This document shows, piece after piece, positions 22,842 to 32,181 of a stretch of 34,670 nt of DNA. The first letter of the stretch is position 1. Every line of letters starts with the position of its first letter. The position numbers and the translations under genes are program-made. The notes beneath the pieces are model-generated. The model was given only the letters and a program-made list of their open reading frames with translations, was not told the origin of the DNA and did not search any database. This DNA is from Methylococcales bacterium (GTDB lineage Bacteria > Pseudomonadota > Gammaproteobacteria > Methylococcales > Methylomonadaceae), in the NCBI GenBank assembly GCA_028688755.1, contig JAQTXN010000010.1:1-34670 (forward strand), written 5' to 3'.

Positions 22842-24245
22842 TTACCCCTTCTTCACATACAAATCCGTAATCGTGCCTTCAATCATTTCAGCGGCAAACG
22901 CAAAGGTTTCAGACAAGGTCGGATGCGCGTGAATGGTCAAACTAATGTCTTGCATATCTGCGCCCATTTCCAACGCTAAAACCGCTTCGGCAAGCAATTC
23001 CCCTGCATTCGTGCCGACAAAACCCGCGCCTAAAATGCGCCCTGTTTCTTTGTCGGACAAAATTTTGGTCATGCCTTCTTTGCGTCCCATACTCAATGAA
23101 CGCCCACTCGCCGCCCACGGAAACGCGCCTTTTTCGTATTCGATGCCTTGCGCTTTGGCTTGATTTTCGGTCAAACCCATCCACGCAATTTCAGGGTCGG
23201 TATACGCGACCGATGGAATCGTCAGCGCGTCGAAATGCGATTTATGTCCCGCAATCACTTCAGCGGCAACTTTGCCTTCGTGTACCGCTTTATGCGCGAG
23301 CATCGGTTGCCCGACAATATCGCCAATCGCAAAAATATGTGGCACGTTGGTGCGTTGTTGTTTATCAACGGCAATAAAACCGTAATCATCCACGTTCACG
23401 CCTGCGTTTTCAGCCCCGATTTTTTTACCATTCGGTCTACGTCCAACGGCAACTAAAACCGCGTCAAACATTTCAGATTCAGGCGCACCTTTGCCTTCAA
23501 ACGACACTTTCAAACCATCCGCTTGCGCTTCAATCGCACTCACTTTGGTTTCGAGCCAGATGTTTTTGTATTGTTTTTTGATTTTGCGGAATAACGGCGT
23601 AATCAAATCTTTGTCGCAACCTGGAATAATTTGCTCCATCAATTCCACAACGTGAATTTCAGAGCCAAGCGCGTGATAAACCGTCGCCATTTCTAGCCCG
23701 ATAATCCCGCCGCCGACAATCAACAGCTTTTTCGGAATAAACGGCAACGCTAACGCATCGCTTGAATCCCAAAGACGTGGGTCATCGTTAGGGAAAACGG
23801 GAATTTCAGTGGCTTGTGAACCTGCGGCAATAATCGCATTTTCAAACGTCACAGTTGTGTCGCCAACAACGAGTGTATTCGCACCTGTGAAACTACCGAC
23901 ACCTTGAATCACAGTCACTTTGCGTTGTTTCGCCAACGCCCCTAAACCATCATTCAGCCCTTTGGTGACGCTCATGCGCCACGCACGGATTTTGTCGATG
24001 TCGAGTTCAGGCTTCGCAAATGTCACGCCGTAGTTTTCAGATTCTTCGGCTTCGTGAATCGTATGCGCTAAATGCAAAAGGGCTTTTGACGGAATACAAC
24101 CGACGTTTAAACACACGCCGCCTAACACGCCATAACGCTCAACTAGCACAACGCTTTTGCCTAAGTCCGCTGCGCGAAACGCCGCCGTATAACCACCTGG
24201 GCCACCGCCTAAAACGAGAACTTCTGTTTGTAAATTTTCGCTCAT
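22842..24245 (-). CDS. lpdA: Dihydrolipoyl dehydrogenase (E3)
   Basis: 467 residues. It reoxidises the dihydrolipoyl groups of 2-oxoacid dehydrogenase complexes with FAD and NAD. Visible: FAD-binding GGGPGGY (13-19), the redox disulfide Cys45/Cys50 in GGVCLNVGCIPSK, the NAD site LLIVGGGIIGLEMA near 180-192, FAIGDIVGQPMLAHKA near 311-326, and the catalytic His441 in HAHPTLSE. It is the last gene of the pyruvate dehydrogenase operon, 10 nt after aceF with a strong AAGGAGAG motif. Confidence 0.97.
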   Translation of the reverse strand: MSENLQTEVLVLGGGPGGYTAAFRAADLGKSVVLVERYGVLGGVCLNVGCIPSKALLHLAHTIHEAEESENYGVTFAKPELDIDKIRAWRMSVTKGLNDGLGALAKQRKVTVIQGVGSFTGANTLVVGDTTVTFENAIIAAGSQATEIPVFPNDDPRLWDSSDALALPFIPKKLLIVGGGIIGLEMATVYHALGSEIHVVELMEQIIPGCDKDLITPLFRKIKKQYKNIWLETKVSAIEAQADGLKVSFEGKGAPESEMFDAVLVAVGRRPNGKKIGAENAGVNVDDYGFIAVDKQQRTNVPHIFAIGDIVGQPMLAHKAVHEGKVAAEVIAGHKSHFDALTIPSVAYTDPEIAWMGLTENQAKAQGIEYEKGAFPWAASGRSLSMGRKEGMTKILSDKETGRILGAGFVGTNAGELLAEAVLALEMGADMQDISLTIHAHPTLSETFAFAAEMIEGTITDLYVKKG

Positions 24246-24255
24246 GATTCTCTCC

Positions 24256-25542
24256 TTAAACGAGCAAACGACGCACGTCGCCTAAATAGTATTTCAACGC
24301 TTCCATGAAACGTGCGCCTTCTGCGCCATCAATCACGCGATGGTCATACGTTAAATCCAGCGGCAACATCAAACGTGGTTCAAATTCTTTGCCATTCCAA
24401 ACAGGTTGAATCGATGATTTTGTCACGCCCAAAATCGCCACTTCTGGCGCGTTCACAATCGGCGTAAAGGATTTGCCACCGATACCACCCAAACTCGAAA
24501 TACTCATACAACCGCCTTGCATATCGGCGGCGGTGAGTTTTCCAGCACGGGCTTTTTCGCTTTTCTCACCGATTTCAAGCGCGAGTTGTTTAATCGATTT
24601 GCTTGGCACATCACGCACCACAGGCACAACCAAACCATTTGGCGTATCAACCGCAATGCCGATGTTCAAATACTTTTTGAAAATCAAACTTTGCCCATCG
24701 CTAGAAAGCGACGAATTAAAACGTGGGAATTGTTGCATCGCGGCGGCTAACGCTTTCATGATAAACAACAGCCCTGTGTATTTGACCGTGTTGTTTTTCT
24801 CCGAATTCAACGCCACACGGAAGGCTTCCATTTCTGTAATATCGGCTTCATCGTGATAGGTCACCATCGGCAAATTCAGCCAAACACTGGTCATGTGCTG
24901 ACCTGTGAGTTTGTTAATTTTGCTCAGTGGTTGGACTTCGATTTCGCCAAATGCTGTGAAATCAGGCACAGCAATTTTTGGCAACGCCGCGCCACCTGTG
25001 ACGGTGATGCCTTCGGTCATCGCTTTTTTGACATACGCTTTCACGTCGTCTTTCAAAATACGCCCTTTACGACCATTGCCTTGCGAAATTTGCGAAATAT
25101 CAACACCCAATTCACGCGCAAATAAACGCACGGCTGGTGAAGCGTGTGCTTTGCCTTTTGAAACAACTGGCGCAGACGTTTCTACAACGGCTGGTGCAGC
25201 AGGTTTTGGTGCAGGTGCAACTTCAATTGCTTTCGCTTCTTCAACTGGTGCAGGAGCTGGTGCTGGTTCAGCCGCTGGTGCAGGTGTTGCCGCTTCTTCT
25301 TTGCTCACCAAAACCGTGATAATCAATGAACCCTCATTCACTTTATCACCAACTTTTAAATGCACCTGTTGAACCGTTCCCGCAACCGACGCTGGCACGT
25401 CCATACTCGCTTTGTCTGTTTCAAGCGTAATCAGCGTTTGATCGACTTCAATCACGTCACCCGTTTGGACTTCAACCGCCACCACGTCAACATCATGCAC
25501 GTTGCCAATGTCTGGGACTTTAATTTCAAATGTTGTACTCAT
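24256..25542 (-). CDS. aceF: Pyruvate dehydrogenase E2, dihydrolipoamide acetyltransferase
   Basis: 428 residues. It has one lipoyl domain (about 1-75) with the lipoylated Lys in ETDKASMDVP, an Ala/Pro-rich swinging linker (about 85-130), a peripheral subunit-binding domain (SPAVRLFARELGVDISQI, about 135-170), and the acetyltransferase core ending with the active-site His in DHRVIDG (about 400). E. coli AceF has three lipoyl domains; a single one is common in other proteobacteria. It lies 10 nt from both neighbours, with AAGGAAGG before its ATG. Confidence 0.96.
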   Translation of the reverse strand: MSTTFEIKVPDIGNVHDVDVVAVEVQTGDVIEVDQTLITLETDKASMDVPASVAGTVQQVHLKVGDKVNEGSLIITVLVSKEEAATPAPAAEPAPAPAPVEEAKAIEVAPAPKPAAPAVVETSAPVVSKGKAHASPAVRLFARELGVDISQISQGNGRKGRILKDDVKAYVKKAMTEGITVTGGAALPKIAVPDFTAFGEIEVQPLSKINKLTGQHMTSVWLNLPMVTYHDEADITEMEAFRVALNSEKNNTVKYTGLLFIMKALAAAMQQFPRFNSSLSSDGQSLIFKKYLNIGIAVDTPNGLVVPVVRDVPSKSIKQLALEIGEKSEKARAGKLTAADMQGGCMSISSLGGIGGKSFTPIVNAPEVAILGVTKSSIQPVWNGKEFEPRLMLPLDLTYDHRVIDGAEGARFMEALKYYLGDVRRLLV

Positions 25543-25552
25543 GGTTCCTTCC

Positions 25553-28225
25553 TTATTTCAACCAAGGGGCTTTGACGTTTGCATCGATGCCGTATTTCGC
25601 AATCGCAACTTCGACTTTGCCAAGTTCAAATTGTCCGTTATCTGCCAAACTTTTCAGCGCAGCAACCGTGATGTGGAAACGGTCAACTTCAAAGAAACGG
25701 CGTAAATGTTCGCGTGTGTCGGAGCGTCCAAAACCGTCTGTACCTAAAACAGTGTAAGGAGCTTTGATTTCGCTACGAATTTGCTCTGCAAAGGCACGAA
25801 TGTAATCGGTTGCGGCAATGACTGGCACATTTGCGTTTGGTAGCAATTTGCTAACGTGTGATTGTGTTGGTGTTTCGGTTGGATGCAAGCGATTCCAACG
25901 TTCACAGCTTTGCGCGTCACGCGCCAACTCGGTGAAACTTGGGCAACTCCACAAGTCTGCTTCCACACCCCAATCATTTTTCAACAATTCAGCAGCAAAA
26001 ACTGCTTCACGGAAAATTGCACCTGAACCGAGTAAATTCACACGCAATGTTGCATTTTGGTCGCCTTGTTTGAAGCAATACATCCCTTTCAAAATGTCTT
26101 GTTCAATGCCTTCTGGCATGGCTGGATGCGTGTAGTTGTCGTTCATTACCGTTAAGTAATAGAAAACATCTTCTTGCTCGGCGTACATTCGACGCAAACC
26201 GTCTTGAATAATGACGGCTACTTCATACGCATAAGTTGGATCGTAAGAAATACAATTCGGAACGGTTGCCGCCATTAAATGACTGTGACCGTCTTCATGT
26301 TGTAAGCCTTCACCGTTAAGCGTTGTACGACCTGCTGTGCCACCTAATAAGAAACCACGAGTACGTTGGTCAGCAGCAGCCCAAATTAAATCGGCAACCC
26401 GTTGAAAACCAAACATGGAGTAGAAAATATAGAACGGAATCATTGGCGTGTTGCTAGTTGAATACGCCGTTCCTGCTGCAATCCAATCTGCTAAACCACC
26501 TGCTTCGTTAATACCTTCTTGCAGAACTTGACCGTGTTTGTCTTCTTTGTAGAACATCAATTGGTCAGCATCTTGTGGCGTATAAAGCTGCCCAACTTGT
26601 GACCAAATCCCAAGTTGACGGAACATCCCTTCCATCCCAAAAGTACGCGATTCATCTGGCACAATCGGCACAACTCGTTTGCCAATCGCTTTGTCTTTCA
26701 CCAAAATGTTAAGCAAACGCACAAACGCCATTGTGGTTGAGGCTTCTTTGTCATTCGCTTCCAGCAAGGCTTTGAAATCGTTTAATATTGGAACAGTTAA
26801 AGATTCGGATTTCATACGACGTGCAGGCAAATAACCACCCAACGCAGCGCGACGTTCACGCATATACGTCAACTCTTTTGAACCTTCTTCAAACGTGATG
26901 TAGGGCAATTCATGTAATTGTTCGTCGGTGACAGGCAATTGATATAAATCACGGATATGTTTTATATCCACGTCATTCATTTTTTTCTGTTGATGCGAGG
27001 TGTTTTGCGCTTCACCTGATGACCCCATGCCATAACCTTTGATGGTTTTGGCTAAAATTACCGTCGGTTGACCTTTGTGATTTACCGCCGCTTGGAAGGC
27101 TGAGAAAATTTTCGAGGGATCATGACCACCACGATTGAGTTGCCAAATATCTCTATCTGACCAATCCGCAACCATCGCTTTAAGTTCAGGCGTATTAAAG
27201 AAATGTTCACGCACATACGCACCGTCTTTGGCTTTGAACGTTTGGAAATCGCCATCAACGCATTCCATCATTCGCGCCGCTAAAATACCGTCTTTGTCTC
27301 GCGCCAATAAGCTATCCCAACGATTGCCCCAAACGAGTTTAATCACATTCCAACCCGCGCCACGGAATTCACTTTCGAGTTCTTGAATGATTTTACCGTT
27401 ACCACGCACAGGGCCATCAAGACGTTGCAAGTTGCAATTCACCACGAAAATCAAATTGTCTAAATTCTCGCGTCCCGCCATACCGATTGCGCCGAGTGAT
27501 TCAGGTTCGTCGGTTTCACCATCGCCCAAAAATGCCCATACTTTGCGTCCGTCAGTATTGGTCAAACCACGGTCACGCAAATAACGCATGAAACGCGCTT
27601 GATAAATCGCGCAAATAGGGCCTAAACCCATTGAAACAGTTGGGAATTGCCAGAATTCAGGCATGAGCCAAGGATGTGGATACGATGACAAACCATTGCC
27701 ACCCACTTCTTGGCGGAAATTGTCCATTTGCTCATGCGTGAAACGTCCGAGCAAAAATGCGCGAGCATATTCACCAGGTGAAGAATGTCCTTGGGTATAA
27801 ATTAAATCGCCGCCGTGTTTTTCAGAAGGTGCGTGCCAAAAATGGTTATAACCCACATCGTATAAAGTCGCCGCTGACGCGAAACTGGCAATGTGTCCGC
27901 CGACATTGGTATCTTTATTCGCACGCAACACCATCATCATTGCATTCCAACGCACATACGAACGGATACGATGTTCAAGCGTTGCATCACCAGGAAATTG
28001 CGCTTGGCGTTCAACAGGGATGGTATTGAGATAAGCGGTATTCGCGCTAAAAGGAATATCAAAACCCGCATGGCGAGTCACTGAAACTAAACGTTCAATC
28101 AAAAAATGGGCGCGTTCACTGCCTTCATTTTCCAAAACAGATTGCAATGCCTCAATCCATTCTTGAGTTTCGGCAGGGTCAACGTCTGTTTGTCCCGTAA
28201 TATCTGAAAAAAAAGTGCTACTCAT
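25553..28225 (-). CDS. aceE: Pyruvate dehydrogenase E1 component, homodimeric type
   Basis: 890 residues, standard for the single-chain (alpha2) E1 of gammaproteobacteria. It decarboxylates pyruvate with thiamine diphosphate and acetylates the E2 lipoyl group. The ThDP motif begins at AFLGDGETDEPES (about 227) and continues to VVNCNLQRLDGPV. Other landmarks are the N-terminal GGHIASFASAATLYDVGYNH (about 107-126), HSSPGEYARAFLLGR, the DPTYAYEVAVI region and the C-terminal LGTDGFGRSD. It is the first gene of aceE-aceF-lpdA, and AGGA lies 8 nt before the ATG. No pdhR-type regulator is adjacent. Confidence 0.97.
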   Translation of the reverse strand: MSSTFFSDITGQTDVDPAETQEWIEALQSVLENEGSERAHFLIERLVSVTRHAGFDIPFSANTAYLNTIPVERQAQFPGDATLEHRIRSYVRWNAMMMVLRANKDTNVGGHIASFASAATLYDVGYNHFWHAPSEKHGGDLIYTQGHSSPGEYARAFLLGRFTHEQMDNFRQEVGGNGLSSYPHPWLMPEFWQFPTVSMGLGPICAIYQARFMRYLRDRGLTNTDGRKVWAFLGDGETDEPESLGAIGMAGRENLDNLIFVVNCNLQRLDGPVRGNGKIIQELESEFRGAGWNVIKLVWGNRWDSLLARDKDGILAARMMECVDGDFQTFKAKDGAYVREHFFNTPELKAMVADWSDRDIWQLNRGGHDPSKIFSAFQAAVNHKGQPTVILAKTIKGYGMGSSGEAQNTSHQQKKMNDVDIKHIRDLYQLPVTDEQLHELPYITFEEGSKELTYMRERRAALGGYLPARRMKSESLTVPILNDFKALLEANDKEASTTMAFVRLLNILVKDKAIGKRVVPIVPDESRTFGMEGMFRQLGIWSQVGQLYTPQDADQLMFYKEDKHGQVLQEGINEAGGLADWIAAGTAYSTSNTPMIPFYIFYSMFGFQRVADLIWAAADQRTRGFLLGGTAGRTTLNGEGLQHEDGHSHLMAATVPNCISYDPTYAYEVAVIIQDGLRRMYAEQEDVFYYLTVMNDNYTHPAMPEGIEQDILKGMYCFKQGDQNATLRVNLLGSGAIFREAVFAAELLKNDWGVEADLWSCPSFTELARDAQSCERWNRLHPTETPTQSHVSKLLPNANVPVIAATDYIRAFAEQIRSEIKAPYTVLGTDGFGRSDTREHLRRFFEVDRFHITVAALKSLADNGQFELGKVEVAIAKYGIDANVKAPWLK

Positions 28226-28289
28226 AAAGTAATCCTATTGGGTGAAAAGGGAAAAGTTCAAGGCGCATTATCGCACCAAAATATGTGTA

Positions 28290-28319
28290 ACTATAGTGAC
28301 AGCTACGTTTCTTGGAAAA
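28290..28319 (-). promoter_or_regulatory. Candidate promoter of the ace operon
   Basis: On the minus strand TATAGT (28295-28290) is preceded by TTTTCC (28319-28314) with an 18-bp spacer. The -10 is good, the -35 weak. The start would give a leader of about 55-60 nt. Confidence 0.35.
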
Positions 28320-28409
28320 AATTGATAAGAATAAATTTTCATTTGCCGCGTGATAAATAAAATTTTTGCTAAACTTAACACTTTAATTTTGCCAAATGGA
28401 ATAGCCGCT

Positions 28410-29147
28410 TTGCTCTCAAACATTAAAATCGTATTAGTTGAAACGTCGCATTCTGGAAACATCGGTGCCGTCGCACGAGCGATGAAAAACATGATGATGA
28501 CTAACTTGTGTTTGGTTTCCCCCAAACTTTTTCCTCACGCCGATGCGACTGCAAGAGCCGCAGGAGCGGATGATATTTTGGCACGGGCGCAAATTTTTGA
28601 AACCTTGCCCGAAGCGATTGCCGATTGCACGCTTGTGATTGGTGCCAGTGCGCGAAGTCGCACAATTAGCTGGACTGAAGTGACACCACGAGAATGCGCT
28701 GAAAAAATCATTTCAGAATCTGCACATGAAAAAATTGCTATCGTTTTTGGACGTGAAAATTCGGGATTAAAAAACGAAGAGCTCGATTTGTGCCGCTATT
28801 TGCTGCATATTCCTTGTAATCCTGATTACAGTTCGCTCAACATTGCCGCTGCCGTTCAAGTTGTGGCTTACGAATTATTCACTGCCGCGCAACAGGGCGA
28901 TATTGCGCGAAAAATGGTCGGTGACGAAGATGAACAAGAATTAGCGACAAATGAACAAATGGAATTGTTTTATAACCATTTGGCTGAAACGCTTGTCGAT
29001 ATTGATTTTATGCGCCTTGATAAAGAAAAATCGCTGATGCGCCGTTTGCGCCGTCTTTACAATCGGGCGGAATTACGCAGCAAAGAAGTGGATATTTTGC
29101 GCGGCATTTTACGCTTATCACAAGGTCACAAAGCGGCATTGAAATAA
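28410..29147 (+). CDS. trmJ: tRNA (cytidine/uridine-2'-O-)-methyltransferase TrmJ
   Basis: 245 residues from the TTG at 28410, which yields a start LSNIKIVLVETSHSGNIGAV matching E. coli TrmJ (MLQNIRIVLVETSH) and its length. A GTG at 28350 would add 20 unrelated residues. The SPOUT fold is shown by VETSHSGNIGAVARAMKNM, ARSRTISW, IVFGRENSGLKNEEL and the knot loop PCNPDYSSLNIAAAVQVVAYE. The enzyme methylates the ribose at position 32 of several tRNAs. A divergent intergenic region with the ace operon precedes it; rho follows with its own promoter. Confidence 0.93.
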   Translation: MLSNIKIVLVETSHSGNIGAVARAMKNMMMTNLCLVSPKLFPHADATARAAGADDILARAQIFETLPEAIADCTLVIGASARSRTISWTEVTPRECAEKIISESAHEKIAIVFGRENSGLKNEELDLCRYLLHIPCNPDYSSLNIAAAVQVVAYELFTAAQQGDIARKMVGDEDEQELATNEQMELFYNHLAETLVDIDFMRLDKEKSLMRRLRRLYNRAELRSKEVDILRGILRLSQGHKAALK

Positions 29148-29161
29148 ACGTTTGTTTTGAG

Positions 29162-29191
29162 TTGGACGATATAACTCACTTAGGCTATACT
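29162..29191 (+). promoter_or_regulatory. Sigma-70-type promoter of rho
   Basis: TTGGAC (29162-29167) and TATACT (29186-29191) are 18 bp apart. The predicted start near 29198 gives a leader of about 125 nt. Confidence 0.6.
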
Positions 29192-29194
29192 TTG

Positions 29195-29215
29195 CGTCAC
29201 GTTGCGACCGTGACG
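29195..29215 (+). other. Hairpin at the very 5' end of the rho leader
   Basis: CGTCACG (29195-29201) and CGTGACG (29209-29215) form a perfect 7-bp stem with a 7-nt loop, at or just after the predicted transcript start. It could shield the 5' end or act in rho autoregulation, or it could be a protein-binding site. Confidence 0.45.
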
Positions 29216-29322
29216 TACTTCAAATACATTCCATTCCAAAAAAACGAATACCCCTTAAATTTTTCCATTCCAATCGTTTTGAGTTAATTCTTAACGCTTT
29301 CTTTTCTTTTGAGCTGTCTTTT

Positions 29323-30579
29323 ATGAATCTTACCGAGTTAAAACAAAAACAAATCAGTGAAGTTATTGCCATTGCCGAGTCATTAGGTCTTGAAAACGTG
29401 GCGCGTTCACGCAAACAAGATTTAATTTTTGCCATTTTGAAAAAACAAGCCAAAGCTGGCGACGATATTTCTGGCGACGGTGTACTTGAAATTTTGGCTG
29501 ATGGTTTTGGTTTCCTTCGCACACCAGGTTGTTCTTACCTTGCTGGACCTGACGATATTTATGTTTCACCAAGCCAAATTCGCCGTTTTTCACTGAAAAC
29601 AGGCGATACCATTACGGGGAAAATTCGCCCACCAAAAGATAACGAACGTTATTTTGCGATGCTCAAAGTTGACCAAATCAATTTTGAACCGCCTGAAAAT
29701 ACCAAAAATAAAATTACTTTCTCGAATTTAACGCCGCTATTTGCCCATGAACGCTTTGTTTTAGAACAAGGTAATGGCACAACGGAAGATTTAACGGGTC
29801 GAATTATTGATTTGATTGCGCCGATTGGTAAAGGGCAACGTGGTTTGATTGTATCGCCGCCAAAAGCGGGTAAAACCATGATTTTACAAAGTCTCGCCCA
29901 AGCAATTGCAGAGCGAAATCCTGAATGTTATTTGATTGTTTTGCTGATTGACGAACGCCCTGAAGAAGTGACCGAAATGGAACGTTGTGTAAAAGGCGAA
30001 GTCATTTCAAGTACCTTTGATGAACCAGCAACGCGCCATGTTCAAGTTGCTGAAATGGTAATCGAAAAAGCTCGCCGCCTCGTTGAACATAAACATGACG
30101 TAGTGATTTTGCTGGATTCGATTACTCGTTTAGCACGCGCTTACAACACCGTTGTGCCATCGTCTGGCAAAATTTTAACGGGTGGTGTCGATGCAAATGC
30201 GCTTGAAAAACCAAAACGTTTCTTTGGTGCCGCGCGAAATATCGAAGAAGGCGGCAGTTTAACCATTATTGCAACAGCATTGGTTGATACAGGTTCAAAA
30301 ATGGACGACGTGATTTTTGAAGAATTCAAAGGCACGGGTAACATGGAATTGCATTTAGACCGCAAAATTGCTGAAAAGCGTGTTTATCCAGCCATTAACA
30401 TCAGCCGTTCAGGTACGCGCCGTGAAGAGTATTTGGTCGATGCAGAAACGTTACAAAAAACGTGGATTTTGCGAAAAATCTTGCAGCCAATGGACGAAAC
30501 TGCGGCATCAGAATTTTTGATTGGCAAACTCAAAGACTTTAAAACGAACGGCGAATTTTTCGATTCAATGAAACGTTAA
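29323..30579 (+). CDS. rho: Transcription termination factor Rho
   Basis: 418 residues, equal to the E. coli length within one residue. The N-terminal helical domain ([20 protein letters not shown], 1-45) precedes the cold-shock-like RNA-binding domain with DGFGFLR (60-66) and [13 protein letters not shown]. The RecA-like ATPase follows, with Walker [11 protein letters not shown] (177-186), [13 protein letters not shown] (about 211-223), [16 protein letters not shown] and the Q/R-loop segments. It forms the hexameric RNA helicase that ends transcripts. The gene is monocistronic, with its own promoter, a leader hairpin and a downstream terminator. Confidence 0.97.
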   Translation: MNLTELKQKQISEVIAIAESLGLENVARSRKQDLIFAILKKQAKAGDDISGDGVLEILADGFGFLRTPGCSYLAGPDDIYVSPSQIRRFSLKTGDTITGKIRPPKDNERYFAMLKVDQINFEPPENTKNKITFSNLTPLFAHERFVLEQGNGTTEDLTGRIIDLIAPIGKGQRGLIVSPPKAGKTMILQSLAQAIAERNPECYLIVLLIDERPEEVTEMERCVKGEVISSTFDEPATRHVQVAEMVIEKARRLVEHKHDVVILLDSITRLARAYNTVVPSSGKILTGGVDANALEKPKRFFGAARNIEEGGSLTIIATALVDTGSKMDDVIFEEFKGTGNMELHLDRKIAEKRVYPAINISRSGTRREEYLVDAETLQKTWILRKILQPMDETAASEFLIGKLKDFKTNGEFFDSMKR

Positions 30580-30594
30580 ATCGCACTGTAACTT

Positions 30595-30648
30595 ATCGCT
30601 TCGTTTAAATGTTCAACATTGAGCGAAGCGATCAAATCGGTAATTTTT
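30595..30648 (+). terminator. Likely terminator after rho
   Basis: ATCGCTTCG (30595-30603) and CGAAGCGAT (30624-30632) form a 9-bp stem, with an inner AATGTT/AACATT pairing. A T6 run lies about 10 nt downstream, further than usual. The rest of 30649-30843 shows a TTGACA at 30790-30795 without a matching -10 and nothing else I recognise. Confidence 0.5.
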
Positions 30649-30856
30649 TGAAAAAGTTACCCGTTTGAAAAGTCAAAATATAATCCCAACAAATTCAACG
30701 AATAAAAAATCATTCTGCATCATTCAACAGATGGCTGTAATTTCTTTGTCCTAAAAATGTTACACATCAGTCATATAAAAAACACGGAATTGACACGCGC
30801 TTGAAACAGAAAACCGTTAACCTGTTTTCAGAGTTGAATTTTGAAGGGAGTTGTTT

Positions 30857-31303
30857 ATGTCTAAATTTTCCGATTTTCACAACATATCCGCGCGGTTAGA
30901 TATGCTAATTCGAGATAATACCAACAAAGAAATGCGCGTTCCTATTTCGAATAAACATCTTATTTTTATGTCGATTAGTCGCATTGGATTATTTAAAACA
31001 GGCGGCATTGCGGTTGATTTAGTGAGTATTAGTAAATTTGGTGCATTATTTACCTGTCCGCATCATGCGCTGCACAAAGCGAAAGATAAAAACTTAACAA
31101 TAGAACTAGTTCTGAACGATAAACGCTTTCAATATCAAGCGCATATCGTTTCACAAGACAATATCAACAATTTTTACGGTATCAAATTTGAACAATCCGT
31201 TGAGGCGATTGAAGATTATTTAATTGAATTTCGTCTACATCCTTATCATCACGAGAATGTTTCAGACATCGGTGCAGTGTGGCTAGAACTCGCAAAGGCT
31301 TAA
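30857..31303 (+). CDS. PilZ-like domain protein
   Basis: 148 residues from the ATG at 30857, with AAGGGAG 6 nt upstream. The core (about 25-125) has the small beta-barrel pattern of PilZ: a DLVSISKFGALF strand in place of the usual D-x-S-x-x-G-x-x motif, then alternating strands and NNFYGIKFEQSVEAIEDYLIEF, typical of the last strand and closing helix. The RxxxR c-di-GMP-binding motif is not clear, so it may be a degenerate PilZ that does not bind the nucleotide. It ends tail-to-tail with era, the two stop codons sharing bases. Confidence 0.6.
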   Translation: MSKFSDFHNISARLDMLIRDNTNKEMRVPISNKHLIFMSISRIGLFKTGGIAVDLVSISKFGALFTCPHHALHKAKDKNLTIELVLNDKRFQYQAHIVSQDNINNFYGIKFEQSVEAIEDYLIEFRLHPYHHENVSDIGAVWLELAKA

Positions 31304-32181
31304 TCTTGAAAACCCAAACTTTGCAAAGCGCGTTCGTTATCTGACCAACCTTTTTTCACTTTCACCCAAAGTTGCAAGTACACTTTCGCGCCAATTAACC
31401 GTTCAATATCTTTGCGGGCATCGGTGCCAACGCTTTTAAGCATTTCACCATTTTCACCGATGATGATACTTTTTTGTGAAGTTCGTTCGGTCAAAATTAC
31501 CGCGTAAATTTTGGTGACATTGGGCAACTCTTCGTATTTTTCAATTTCAACCGTGAGTTCATACGGCAACTCTGCCCCCAAACGGCGCGTTAATTTTTCG
31601 CGAATAATTTCAGCTACTAAAAAACGTTCTGGTCGGTCAGTAATTTGATCTTCAGGATAAATCAAATCACCTTCAGGCAATAAGCCCATGATTTCGCTTT
31701 CGAGTTCTTCCAAATGAATTCGCTTTAACGCTGAAATAGGCAAAATGGCTTCAAACGGATAACGCTCCTGTGCAGCAGCAAAAAATTCCAACACACGGTC
31801 TTTATCTTCAATGCGATCCACTTTATTAACCGCTAAAATGACTGGCAAACCTGCAAGTTTTAATTTTTCAAAAATCACTTCGTCGTATTCGTGCCATTCC
31901 AATCTATCGATTAACCAAACGACAACATTCACGCCCATTAAAGTGCTATCCGCCGTGCGATTGAGCTGACGATTCAAGGCTTTTTTCTGGTCAGCGTGCA
32001 TCCCTGGTGTGTCCATATAAATGGCTTGCCCTGCATCGGTGGTGTTAATGCCTAAAATGCGATGACGTGTGGTTTGCGGTTTGCGTGAAGTGATACTGAT
32101 TTTTTGTTTGAGTAAATGATTCATCAAGGTCGATTTGCCCACATTTGGGCGTCCGATTAACGCGACGTAACCGCAATTCAT
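31300..32181 (-). CDS. era: GTPase Era
   Basis: 293 residues. The GTP-binding motifs are G1 GRPNVGKST (10-18), a conserved effector region around QTTRHRILGI, G3 DTPGMH (about 56-61) and G4 NKVD (about 118-121). The C-terminal KH domain carries SIIIGENGEMLKSVG. Era binds the 3' end of 16S rRNA and helps 30S assembly. Its ATG overlaps the rnc stop (ATGA), so the two are translationally coupled. Confidence 0.97.
   Translation of the reverse strand: MNCGYVALIGRPNVGKSTLMNHLLKQKISITSRKPQTTRHRILGINTTDAGQAIYMDTPGMHADQKKALNRQLNRTADSTLMGVNVVVWLIDRLEWHEYDEVIFEKLKLAGLPVILAVNKVDRIEDKDRVLEFFAAAQERYPFEAILPISALKRIHLEELESEIMGLLPEGDLIYPEDQITDRPERFLVAEIIREKLTRRLGAELPYELTVEIEKYEELPNVTKIYAVILTERTSQKSIIIGENGEMLKSVGTDARKDIERLIGAKVYLQLWVKVKKGWSDNERALQSLGFQD

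Noticed and set aside
24473..25372. Long plus-strand frames opposite aceF, including an Ala-rich one
   Set aside because: They mirror the Ala/Pro-rich linker and core of aceF on the minus strand.
30790..30823. Perfect TTGACA upstream of the PilZ-like gene as a promoter
   Set aside because: No acceptable -10 box at 16-18 bp; kept only as a remark.
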